The translations under genes were made by a program, and so were the position numbers. From Pseudomonadota bacterium (lineage in GTDB: Bacteria; Pseudomonadota; Alphaproteobacteria; UBA8366; JADFVY01), in contig JADFVY010000222.1 of the NCBI GenBank assembly GCA_015222795.1, positions 1 to 25,887 of the forward strand: 25,887 nt of DNA. The letters are read 5' to 3'. The notes under the pieces are model-generated. The model saw only the letters and a program-made list of their open reading frames with translations, searched no databases and was not told the DNA's origin. How positions within the stretch are numbered: position 1 is the stretch's first letter; every line of letters begins with the position of its first letter. Shown here in pieces: positions 16,571-24,319 of this stretch.

Positions 16571-16667
16571 TGGCGCGCGGCGGTCCGCCGGGCAGGCGCG
16601 ATCCGCAGAGCGATGCTTGCCGCATCGGTCAAGGGCCGCAACGCACCCGGCGGGCCGCCGCGCGCCA
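16571..16667. repeat. Internal hairpin A of the 263-bp element
   Basis: Arms 16571-16593 and 16645-16667 are GC-rich inverted repeats, with 21 of 23 Watson-Crick pairs and one potential G-U. The loop contains a 6-bp hairpin, CGATGC (16611-16616) with GCATCG (16622-16627). Confidence 0.85.
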
Positions 16668-16674
16668 CCGAAGG

Positions 16675-16769
16675 CCGGTCTCCCTTGACCGCTCGCGGCG
16701 TCGCGCTCCTCTTGTGGTGAGCAACACCACGGCGCGAATCGCTCCTGACGGGCGGACAAGGGAGACCGG
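16675..16769. repeat. Internal hairpin B of the 263-bp element
   Basis: Arms CCGGTCTCCCTTG (16675-16687) and CAAGGGAGACCGG (16757-16769) pair perfectly. At the apex GTGGTG (16714-16719) pairs with CACCAC (16725-16730) around AGCAA. The stretches between are partly complementary. Confidence 0.85.
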
Positions 16770-16801
16770 TCAAATGTGTCATTATCGGCGAGCCTTGGTA
16801 T
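16770..16801. repeat. Right 32-bp terminal inverted repeat
   Basis: Exact reverse complement of 16539-16570 and 28 of 32 identical to bases 4-35 in the same orientation. Confidence 0.95.
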
Positions 16802-16804
16802 AAC
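16776..16804 (+). promoter_or_regulatory. Candidate outward promoter at the right end of the 263-bp element
   Basis: GTGTCA (16776-16781) and TATAAC (16799-16804) are 17 bases apart; the -10 box spans the repeat/flank junction. Transcription from about 16811 would read into the YbjQ-family gene at 16855. Confidence 0.4.
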
Positions 16805-16854
16805 ATGTCGGGCAATTGGATAGAACCATGGACGTTGAACAGGAGTGAGACAGA

Positions 16855-17175
16855 ATGTTGATCGTTACAACCGATACTATCCAAGGCAGGCAGGTTGCCG
16901 ATTATCTGGGCCTGGTCGCCGGCCAGGCCGTTTACGGTGCCAACATATTGCGCGATTTTTTCGCCGGCATCACGGACGTTATCGGTGGCCGGTCCAGCGG
17001 TTACGAGACGGTGTTGATGGACGGCGCGTCGGCCGCGATCAAGGACATGGAAGGCTACGCCGAGGAACTGGGCGCCAACGCAATCATCGGCGTCAGCATC
17101 GACTATGAAACCATGGGCAAGGATAACTCCATGCTGATGGTCTCGGTCACCGGCACGGCGGTGAAGCTGGTCTAA
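16855..17175 (+). CDS. YbjQ / UPF0145 family protein
   Basis: A 106-residue cytosolic protein of the YbjQ (DUF74, putative heavy-metal-binding) family. The start MLIVTTDTIQGRQVADYLGL, the middle DFFAGITDVIGGRSSGYE and the segment ELGANAIIGVSIDYE, then MLMVSVTGTAV, follow the family pattern along the full length. Structures of relatives are ring-shaped pentamers; function is unproven, and no cysteine or histidine is present here, which argues against a classic metal site. CAGGAGTGAGA gives a clear Shine-Dalgarno before the ATG. It lies 53 bases downstream of the 263-bp element, which may supply its promoter, and converges on the glutamate dehydrogenase gene. Confidence 0.93.
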   Translation: MLIVTTDTIQGRQVADYLGLVAGQAVYGANILRDFFAGITDVIGGRSSGYETVLMDGASAAIKDMEGYAEELGANAIIGVSIDYETMGKDNSMLMVSVTGTAVKLV

Positions 17176-17185
17176 GGCGTTCCGT

Positions 17186-20100
17186 TCAACGCCCCGCCAG
17201 CGTCCTCAACTCGCGGTTGACGACGGCCAGCATGGCGAGATCGGGGGTGGGGGCAGCGATGATTTCGGCCAGTAGCCCTTCGACGCGATCCACCGCCTCG
17301 GCGCGCCCGCCGGCCCAGGCTTTAACAGCATCCATGCCAGTCTCGCCGTTGGTCAGCGCCGCAGTGGTCAGGTCGTTCTGATGACCCCACATATCGTTAA
17401 TGATGGCCGCCAGCGCCAATCGCTGCCAATGGGTATCGGCAGGCATGGCCCCGGCGGCGCGGCGCAGCCAATCCAGCTTGAACCGGTCACCGATCAGGAA
17501 ATAAGCAGCGCCGGCGTCTTCCACTTTCTGGCCCGCAACGCGGGCAATTCGCACGATGTCGGGCGCCGACGACAATGCCTTCAGCCGCCCGATGCGCGCC
17601 GCCAGTTCCGCCGGCACGCCGGGTTGCGCATAACGCTTGGCTCGCGCCGCCGTATCGCGCCGTTGGTCGGGCGCCAGGATGTCGTCCAGCACCGCCGATA
17701 ACCGCTGAACGCCTTCATGGAATTCCTCGATCAGGGCGGTGATGTCCAACGGGTGGGCGCAATTACCCAGGAACCAGGGCGTGATACGCCACAGTGTGTG
17801 CACGGTCTGCAGCAGCATGCGCGTCTGCGAACTGGCCGGCGCCACATTGTCCAGTGCTTCTATCTCGTCCCACAGGCCGCGCAGCTCGAAGACCTCGCGC
17901 GAGATCGTATAGGCGCGCACGATGGCCGGCACGTCCTTCCCGGTCCCGACCTGCATCTCATTGATAAAGCCCGCCCCGGTGCGGTTGATGATGGAATTGG
18001 TGAGGCCAGTGGCTATGATTTCGCGGCGCAACTGATGGCGTTTGATGGCATCCGGGTATTTTTCGCGAATTGGTTTGGGGAAATAGCGCGCCAGATCATC
18101 GCCCAGGATCGGGTCATCGGGCAGATTAGATTCCAGCAGCGCGTCGTAAGTCACGATCTTGGCATAGGCCAGCAGCACCGACAATTCGGGTCGAGTCAGC
18201 GGCAAGCCGTGGCCGTGGCGTTCGGCCAGCGCTTCGTCGTCGGGCAGAAATTCCAGCGCCCGGTCCAGCCGGCCGGCGCGTTCCAGCGAGCGCATCAACC
18301 GCTGCTGCTCGTCCATGCGATCGACGCCCTGATGGTGGGTAACCGTCAGTGACTGGGTCTGCTGATAATTGTCGCGCAGCACAAGCGCGGAGAGTTCCTC
18401 CGTCATTTCCTCCAATAGCTTGTCGCGTTGTTTGCGCGAGATCTTCCTGCGCGCCATCAGATCGCCCATAAGGATCTTGATATTCACCTCATGGTCGGAG
18501 GTATCGACGCCGGCGGAATTATCGATGGCGTCGGTATTCAGCCGGCCACCCGTCAAACTGTATTCAATGCGCGCGCGCTGAGTCATGCCCAGATTGGCGC
18601 CCTCGCCAATCACCTTGCAGCGCAGGGCCGGGGCATCGACACGCAGCGCATCGTTGGCGCGGTCGCCGGCGTCCACATGGGTTTCGCCGGACGACTTCAC
18701 ATAGGTGCCGATACCGCCGAACCACAGCAAATCCACCTGCGCCGCCAGCATCGCCTTGAGCAATTCCGCCGGGGTCAGTTTGTCCGCCTTGATATCGAAC
18801 AGCTTTTTCATCTCGGGCGTAATATCGACCGACTTGGCGCGCCGCTCGATCACCCCGCCACCCTTCGAGATCAGCTTGGCGTCGTAGTCGGCCCAGCTAC
18901 TGCGCGGCAGGTCGAACAGCCGTGCACGTTCGGCGAAGCTCTTTTTCACGTCCGGGTCGGGATCGATGAAGATATGCAAATGGTTGAAGGCGCCGACCAG
19001 CCGAATATGCTCGCTGAGCAGCATGCCGTTGCCGAACACGTCGCCCGACATGTCGCCGACACCCATTACGGTAAAGTCCTGTGACTGGGTGTCACGCCCC
19101 ATCTCGCGGAAATGGCGCTTGACCGATTCCCAGGCGCCGCGCGCGGTGATGCCCATCTTCTTGTGGTCATAGCCCGCCGACCCGCCCGAGGCGAAGGCGT
19201 CGTCCAGCCAGAAATCGCGCTCTTGCGCGATGCCGTTGGCGATGTCGGAGAATGTAGCGGTGCCCTTGTCGGCCGCCACCACCAGATAGGGATCGGGCAC
19301 GTCCTTCTGGACCACCCGATCCGGGGTCACGATGTCGTCGCCGACGCGGTTTTCAGTAATGTCCAGCATGGCGGCAATGAAGGTTTTATAGCAGGCGATG
19401 CCCTCGGCCTGCAGCGCCTCGCGGTCACCCGGCAGCGGGGGCTGCTTCAACACGAAACCGCCCTTGGAACCGACCGGTACGATCACCGCATTCTTGACCT
19501 GCTGCGCCTTGGCCAGCCCCAGAACCTCGGTGCGGAAATCCTCGCGCCGGTCCGACCAGCGCAGACCGCCGCGCGCCACCGGCCCGAAACGCAGATGTAC
19601 GCCTTCCAGCCGCGGGCTGTAGACGAAAATTTCACGGAAGGGCCGGGGTTCGGGTAATTCGTCCAGCCGGCTTGCATCGAATTTCACCGAGATATAGGGC
19701 TTCGGCTCGCCGTCTTCGCCTCGCTGGTAGAAATTCGTTTTCACTGTCGAATGGATGGCGTTCAGGAAGCGCCGGATGATGCGGTCCTCGTCCAGGCTTT
19801 CGACATTTTCGAGTAACTCTTTGATTTCCTTCGCAAGTCCGGCCTCAAGAACATCCGATTCTCCCATGAAATCGGGATCGAAGCGGGTCTCGAACAGCTC
19901 CGCCAGCAGGCGGGCGATCACCGGATTATTGGCCAGCGTGTCTTCCATGTAATCCTGGCTGAAGGGGATCGCGACCTGGCGCAGATATTTGCAGTAGGCG
20001 CGCAACACCGCCACCTGGCGCCAGCCCATCCGCGCGCTCACCACCAGTCTGTTGAAACCGTCGTTTTCCAGTTCGCCGCGCCAGATACGGGCGAAGCTTT

Positions 20101-22021
20101 CGTGGAACGGGTCGCGCACCGCATCGAAATCGATGGCGCGGCCATCGCGGGCGCGGAGTTCAAAATCATGAATCCAGACGGTCCGGTCCTCGCGCGCGGG
20201 CGCGACCCCATAGGAATCCTCGCCCAGCACCTTCAGCCCCATATTCTCCAGCATCGGCAGCACATCCGACAGCGCCACCGGATCGCCCGAATGGTAAATC
20301 TTGAACCGGAATTCGTCCTCTCCGGCCTCGATCGGGTGATACAGGTTCATCCCCAACTTGCCGGTTGCCAGCACCCGGTCGACACGGCCGATATCGTAAA
20401 CCGCCGCATGGGCGGAAAATACTTCGGTGTAGGCGACGGGGAAGGCATCCTCGTGGCGCGCAAAGCTTTGCAGCCCGGCCTCTTCGCCGCCGGCTTCGAT
20501 CAGGGCCTGCTTCAACCTGTCGCCCCAGGATCTGCCGGCCTCGACCAGACGCATCTCTATTTCCCGGGGGTCATATTCGGGGATCGCGCCCGGTTCCGTC
20601 TCGATAATGAAATGCAGACGGCTCAGCACATCGTCGCTCATCCTGGTGTAGCGGCCGGCAATCTCGCCGCCGAAGGCGTCTGTCAGGATACGCTCACAAT
20701 CCATGCGCAGCTTGGTGTTGTAACGGTCGCGGGGGACATAAACGAAAGCCGATATGAAACGCTCGAAAGGATCGCGGCGCAGGAACAGGGCGATGCGCTG
20801 GCGTTCCTGAAGCTGCACGATGCCGCGGGCAATCTCATAAAGATCGTCATCGCCGATCTGGAACAGCTCGTCGCGCGGGTAGCTGTGCAGGACATGCAGC
20901 AGGGACTTTCCGGCATGGCTGCGCGGGTCGTAACCCAGCCGTTCCAGCAGCGACCGCGCCTTCTGACGCAGGATCGGTATATCGCCGGGGCCCTGGTTGT
21001 AGGCGGCGGACGTGAACAGTCCGACGAACAGCCGGACGCCTGCTATGTTGCCCGCCTTGTCGAAGCGCTTGACGACGATGGCGTCCAGCTGCACCGGCCG
21101 GTGCACGGTCGAACGCCAGCTGGTCTTGGACAACACCAGGATATGCGGTTCGCGAAGGTAATCCTGGATCTCGCCCGGCAGGTGTCCGAGATTGCGCAAC
21201 CCATGAAAAACCAGCACCTCCGGATCCTCCAGAAGTCCGAGGCCGCTTTCCTCGCGCATGCGTATCTGAGCCTTGCGGCCCTCGCCCTCCAGATCCATCT
21301 CGCGATAGCCGAGGAAGGTGAAATTGTCGGCCAACAGCCATTGCAGGAAGGCTATGGTTTCCTGCGTTTCTTCCGCGGCCACTGTCTTCGGCGGGGTTTT
21401 CGTGAATTCCCCGGTCAGGCCTTCCACATGATCCAGCATCGGGCGCCAGCCGCTTACCGCCGCGCGCACATCGGCCAGGGTGTCCGACAGCTCGCTCTCG
21501 ATCTGGCGCAGCAATTCCGGGGCGCTCTGCTCGTCTATCTCGATATGCATGCAGGATTCCGGGATCGCGCCATTGCCTCCATCGCCGCGGGGTTTCAGCG
21601 ACAGAGCCTTGCCGTCCTCGCCGCGCTCAGCCAGAATTTGCGGATGGACCACCAGATGAACGGTAAGGTCGCGCCGGTTCAACGCCATGGTCACCGAATC
21701 CACCAGGAACGGCATGTCGTCATGGACGATTTCGACCACCGTGTGCGGCGAGTGCCAGCCATGCTTCTCGACCCGCGGGTTCAACGCCCTGATCTTGGCT
21801 TTGCCCGGCTTGCGCTGGGCCGCGAACTGCCACAGCGACAACGCCGCGCCGTAAAGATCCTCGGGATCGGCGCCGACGATATCCTCGGCCGCGATGTCCT
21901 CGTAATAATGCCGGATGAACTGCTCCGCGCCCTCGGCCCGTCCACCCGAAAATCGGCCATGCAGTTTGGCGACGATCGATTCAATCGCCTCCTGTTTCAG
22001 CGTCGTGGTTCGCGGTGCCAT
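17186..22021 (-). CDS. gdhB: NAD-specific glutamate dehydrogenase, large (180-kDa) type
   Basis: A 1,611-residue cytosolic enzyme that converts glutamate to 2-oxoglutarate and ammonium with NAD, mainly for amino-acid catabolism. The long N-terminal half carries the ACT-like regulatory domains typical of the L-GDH180 class. The catalytic core has GGLRWSDRREDFRTEVLGLA and VPVGSKGGFVLKQPP with the catalytic lysine (about residue 853), and the nucleotide-binding region contains GVGDMSGDVFGNGMLLSEHI (about 985-1005). A helical C-terminal domain follows. The length matches the class, and no break in frame is seen. The ATG at 22021 was chosen because AAAGGGA precedes it; a TTG at 22042 would add seven residues. 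It converges on the YbjQ gene with a 10-base gap. Upstream bases 22022-22192 show no clear promoter. Confidence 0.96.
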   Translation of the reverse strand: MAPRTTTLKQEAIESIVAKLHGRFSGGRAEGAEQFIRHYYEDIAAEDIVGADPEDLYGAALSLWQFAAQRKPGKAKIRALNPRVEKHGWHSPHTVVEIVHDDMPFLVDSVTMALNRRDLTVHLVVHPQILAERGEDGKALSLKPRGDGGNGAIPESCMHIEIDEQSAPELLRQIESELSDTLADVRAAVSGWRPMLDHVEGLTGEFTKTPPKTVAAEETQETIAFLQWLLADNFTFLGYREMDLEGEGRKAQIRMREESGLGLLEDPEVLVFHGLRNLGHLPGEIQDYLREPHILVLSKTSWRSTVHRPVQLDAIVVKRFDKAGNIAGVRLFVGLFTSAAYNQGPGDIPILRQKARSLLERLGYDPRSHAGKSLLHVLHSYPRDELFQIGDDDLYEIARGIVQLQERQRIALFLRRDPFERFISAFVYVPRDRYNTKLRMDCERILTDAFGGEIAGRYTRMSDDVLSRLHFIIETEPGAIPEYDPREIEMRLVEAGRSWGDRLKQALIEAGGEEAGLQSFARHEDAFPVAYTEVFSAHAAVYDIGRVDRVLATGKLGMNLYHPIEAGEDEFRFKIYHSGDPVALSDVLPMLENMGLKVLGEDSYGVAPAREDRTVWIHDFELRARDGRAIDFDAVRDPFHESFARIWRGELENDGFNRLVVSARMGWRQVAVLRAYCKYLRQVAIPFSQDYMEDTLANNPVIARLLAELFETRFDPDFMGESDVLEAGLAKEIKELLENVESLDEDRIIRRFLNAIHSTVKTNFYQRGEDGEPKPYISVKFDASRLDELPEPRPFREIFVYSPRLEGVHLRFGPVARGGLRWSDRREDFRTEVLGLAKAQQVKNAVIVPVGSKGGFVLKQPPLPGDREALQAEGIACYKTFIAAMLDITENRVGDDIVTPDRVVQKDVPDPYLVVAADKGTATFSDIANGIAQERDFWLDDAFASGGSAGYDHKKMGITARGAWESVKRHFREMGRDTQSQDFTVMGVGDMSGDVFGNGMLLSEHIRLVGAFNHLHIFIDPDPDVKKSFAERARLFDLPRSSWADYDAKLISKGGGVIERRAKSVDITPEMKKLFDIKADKLTPAELLKAMLAAQVDLLWFGGIGTYVKSSGETHVDAGDRANDALRVDAPALRCKVIGEGANLGMTQRARIEYSLTGGRLNTDAIDNSAGVDTSDHEVNIKILMGDLMARRKISRKQRDKLLEEMTEELSALVLRDNYQQTQSLTVTHHQGVDRMDEQQRLMRSLERAGRLDRALEFLPDDEALAERHGHGLPLTRPELSVLLAYAKIVTYDALLESNLPDDPILGDDLARYFPKPIREKYPDAIKRHQLRREIIATGLTNSIINRTGAGFINEMQVGTGKDVPAIVRAYTISREVFELRGLWDEIEALDNVAPASSQTRMLLQTVHTLWRITPWFLGNCAHPLDITALIEEFHEGVQRLSAVLDDILAPDQRRDTAARAKRYAQPGVPAELAARIGRLKALSSAPDIVRIARVAGQKVEDAGAAYFLIGDRFKLDWLRRAAGAMPADTHWQRLALAAIINDMWGHQNDLTTAALTNGETGMDAVKAWAGGRAEAVDRVEGLLAEIIAAPTPDLAMLAVVNRELRTLAGR

Positions 22022-22192
22022 CTCGTCCCTTTCCACCCGCAACGGGCGCGACGTGATTGATTTCCCCAGAGTAGCGTATTTTTCCTACTGTGAAAACGCC
22101 GGAAATGCCTGGTAACGGTCTTCCCTGTGCGGAATCAATTAATACGCTCTTGAGTCGCGTGGGCAAGGGGGATTGCGGTAAATTCGGCGTGG

Positions 22193-22909
22193 TTACGAGG
22201 GTTTGTGCGGCGAAACACACATAGCCGTGAACCTGATTTCGATCATGGCCGCCAACCCCGACGGCGCCGGGCGGCACTCGGCGCCACGAGGACGAAGGAG
22301 CCACACGCCGCTCGGGGGCAAGCCGGGTTCGATCCGGCCGGAATCGGTAGCTCCCGTCTGGCGTATCAGCCGATCACGGGAGAACCTCGTTATCAGCCAT
22401 TCAGTGGGAGAGCTTTCGCCTTTGCAAATCAAGTTGCGCAATCCGTCGATTTCGAATCCGACAACACCGATGCCTGCGTCCCAGCTAGCGCGCTGCTGCA
22501 TCATCTCGAACGTGCCGGCCCCCGAGGGAAATCCCGACGCGGCCACGATGGTTGGCTCGGCAAGCGTTTCGATTATGTAACTGTCTCCGCCATAGTAATC
22601 CTCGGCGTTGATTAGAAACGTCGCTTCCGCGGAGGGGCCCATCCGGTCAAGCAAATCAGTATCCAAGGTCAGGTTCGTCGTGTCCGGTCCCAACTCGAAT
22701 CTGCGGTCGCCAACCGCAACCACGACCGGCGCGGGCTGGTTCAGCCTCCATCGCAAAGACACGTCAGTACCAGGACAGCGATAAGCCGGCTCGACACTAA
22801 CCTCTTCGAAGTAAAATGCCGGCAGACCCGGCTCCGTCGCCATGATCGAGGCAATCCCGAGGGCAAAAACGACCGCCAAGGCCAGCTTCCGCAAATATTG
22901 TCTGATCAT
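22193..22909 (-). CDS. Secreted or membrane-anchored protein of unknown function
   Basis: A 238-residue protein. Residues 1-25 (MIRQYLRKLALAVVFALGIA) look like an uncleaved anchor or signal peptide, with no lipobox cysteine. The rest is predicted extracytoplasmic: a beta-rich part with ACPGTD-like RCPGTDVSLRWRLNQPAPVV, then VVGFEIDGLRNLICKG and a segment SGRIEPGLPPSGVWLLRPRG. Four cysteines could form disulfides. I do not recognise a domain. The ATG at 22909 was chosen because it overlaps the upstream stop as ATGA and starts the hydrophobic segment; an upstream in-frame extension would lie within the partner gene. It is probably co-transcribed with the four-helix membrane protein upstream. 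Confidence 0.7.
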   Translation of the reverse strand: MIRQYLRKLALAVVFALGIASIMATEPGLPAFYFEEVSVEPAYRCPGTDVSLRWRLNQPAPVVVAVGDRRFELGPDTTNLTLDTDLLDRMGPSAEATFLINAEDYYGGDSYIIETLAEPTIVAASGFPSGAGTFEMMQQRASWDAGIGVVGFEIDGLRNLICKGESSPTEWLITRFSRDRLIRQTGATDSGRIEPGLPPSGVWLLRPRGAECRPAPSGLAAMIEIRFTAMCVSPHKPS

Positions 22910-23352
22910 ATCCCTGTCCTTGGCGTCGGGGTGACGGGCTGCATGATAAGCAGGGCCACCGCCGCGCCCGCCGGCGCGGCCAGCAGGTCCAGCGGGTCGA
23001 AGGCGCCGGGCATGCCTATGCCGGTAATTTCCATGAAGGCCGGGTGCTGGGCGGCCTCGAACAGCCAATTTATCGCAACCCAAATGCCGCATACTGCCAG
23101 CCGTGCCCGTCGCGTCGGCTCCAGAAACGCCGCGGTTATCAAAGCGAAAGCCAAGGCGTGAAGGAATGTCGGTAGGGGCCCCGCCAGCGGGCCTAGAAAC
23201 CCGCTGTCATACGCCATCCCCGCCGGCAGGAATGCGACAGACCCCGCCGGCCGGTCCAGCGCATAGACCAGCACGCCCATCCCAAGCGCCGACAGCCCCA
23301 GAATGAACAGCTTTGCTGGCCGCCGCGCCGTCACGATCACGGATCGCACCAT
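22906..23352 (-). CDS. Small four-helix membrane protein, possibly VanZ-like
   Basis: A 148-residue inner-membrane protein with four hydrophobic helices (about 14-31, 63-81, 86-103 and 122-139). The pattern LHALAFALITAAF, then WVAINWLFEAAQHP and FDPLDLLAAPAGAAVALL, resembles the VanZ-like fold, with its conserved His in helix 2, Glu and Gln in helix 3, and Asp before a Gly/Ala-rich helix 4. The family is functionally obscure apart from teicoplanin resistance in VanZ itself. It overlaps the following gene by 4 bases (ATGA). A -10-like TATACT (23384-23389, minus strand) lies about 30 bases upstream without a good -35 box. Confidence 0.7.
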   Translation of the reverse strand: MVRSVIVTARRPAKLFILGLSALGMGVLVYALDRPAGSVAFLPAGMAYDSGFLGPLAGPLPTFLHALAFALITAAFLEPTRRARLAVCGIWVAINWLFEAAQHPAFMEITGIGMPGAFDPLDLLAAPAGAAVALLIMQPVTPTPRTGI

Positions 23353-23424
23353 TCCCGCCCCTTCCTTTATCGTTCGGGATTCGAGTATAGGACGAAAAAT
23401 TTACAAAGCATGAAAGCAGGCAAC

Positions 23425-23445
23425 AAAAAACCGCCCTGGCGGCGG
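23425..23445 (-). terminator. Rho-independent terminator of tRNA-Gly
   Basis: On the minus strand CCGCC-GCCAG-GGCGG forms a 5-bp stem followed directly by six T. It begins 17 bases after the 3' end of the tRNA. Confidence 0.7.
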
Positions 23446-23462
23446 CTTGTTCGGCGAGGCAT

Positions 23463-23537
<75 letters not shown>

Positions 23538-23549
23538 ATTCCGATGCAC

Positions 23550-23578
23550 TATATAAGGCCGCCGCGTTCCGGCGTCCA
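23550..23578 (-). promoter_or_regulatory. Candidate promoter of tRNA-Gly
   Basis: On the minus strand TGGACG (23573-23578) and TATATA (23550-23555) are 17 bases apart, and the -10 box ends 12 bases before the mature tRNA 5' end. The 125 bases further upstream to the deacylase gene show nothing clear. Confidence 0.5.
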
Positions 23579-23703
23579 TAGCGGCGCGCATAATACGCAA
23601 AGAAGCGCGCAATGCAAGGGGGTGATTGGGGCTTTTTTGCCGCGCGTCCGCAATGAGAACGGGACTTGCGGAAAGACCCCATGAAAGCTAAGAATTTCGC
23701 CCC

Positions 23704-24216
23704 ATGGATAATACACCACCCTTCGACGACGCAGGCCTGTTCGCGCGGCTGGACGAACTGGGCCTGACGCATAAGACGGTCGAGCATGAGGCGCTCTTTA
23801 CGGTCGAGCAATCGCGCGCGCTGCGCGGCAATCTGGACGGCGCCCATATCAAGAACCTGTTTCTGCGCGACAAGAAGCGCCGCATGTGGCTGGTCACCGT
23901 GCTGGAAAACCGCGAGATGGATTTGAAGGCGCTGCGCCACCGGATTGGCGCGCAGGGCAATCTTTCCTTCGGCAACGCCGACCTGCTGATGCAGCATCTG
24001 GGCATCATTCCCGGCGCGGTCACGCCCTTTTCGGTCATCAACGACCGCGACGGCAATGTCACAATGGTGCTGGACAAGGCGTTGACCGATGTCGACCCGG
24101 TCAACGCCCACCCCCTGCGCAACGACCGCACCACCGCGATTTCTCCCGGCGACCTGATGGCGTTCCTGGAGGCCGAAAACCATGCGCCGCTGGTTCTGAA
24201 TTTCGACGAAGAATAG
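23704..24216 (+). CDS. ProX/YbaK-type aminoacyl-tRNA deacylase
   Basis: A 170-residue cytosolic protein of the prolyl-tRNA synthetase associated (YbaK/INS) domain family, of which freestanding ProXp-ala members hydrolyse mischarged Ala-tRNA(Pro). Typical blocks are LGLTHKTVEHEALFTVEQSR (residues 19-38), GAHIKNLFLRDKKRRMWLV with the conserved lysine (47-65), GNLSFGNADLLMQHLGIIPG and AVTPFSVIND, and a C-terminal AHPLRNDRTTAISPGDL. Length and motif order match the freestanding alphaproteobacterial form. The exact tRNA substrate cannot be told from sequence. It precedes the CnoX gene by about 100 bases on the same strand. Confidence 0.92.
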   Translation: MDNTPPFDDAGLFARLDELGLTHKTVEHEALFTVEQSRALRGNLDGAHIKNLFLRDKKRRMWLVTVLENREMDLKALRHRIGAQGNLSFGNADLLMQHLGIIPGAVTPFSVINDRDGNVTMVLDKALTDVDPVNAHPLRNDRTTAISPGDLMAFLEAENHAPLVLNFDEE

Positions 24217-24319
24217 AAATGGCCAGGGCCTTGCCATAAACAGACTCAGCGGCCATCTAACTCGCTGACAGCTTCATGCGCTCCAAGGGTAACGAAAAAA
24301 GAAAGTCTTGAAGGAAATT

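Larger units (their letters stand above)
16539..16801. mobile_element. 263-bp MITE-like structured inverted-repeat element
   Basis: This fills nearly all of the 340 bases between the MFS and YbjQ genes. The ends are perfect 32-bp inverted repeats (16539-16570 and 16770-16801). Inside are two further inverted repeats in series: 16571-16593 with 16645-16667 (21 of 23 pair, plus one G-U), and 16675-16687 with 16757-16769 (13 of 13). Each encloses a small hairpin. The whole folds on paper as a 32-bp stem opening into two long stem-loops. No convincing gene lies inside, so any movement would need an enzyme supplied from elsewhere. A second, diverged end lies at 4-35. Flanking bases are AT-rich and no unambiguous target duplication is seen. 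Confidence 0.75.

Noticed and set aside
16534..16806. Target-site duplication around the 263-bp element
   Set aside because: Flanks are AT-rich and allow several 2-bp readings (AT or TA), none unambiguous, so no duplication is claimed.
17176..17193. GGCGTT / AACGCC hairpin between the convergent YbjQ and glutamate dehydrogenase genes
   Set aside because: Only six base pairs with no T run on either side, so it is not supported as a terminator.
20102..22060. Open frame of 652 codons on the plus strand opposite glutamate dehydrogenase
   Set aside because: Antisense shadow of a high-GC gene; its translation has no recognisable domain, while the minus strand carries clear catalytic motifs throughout.
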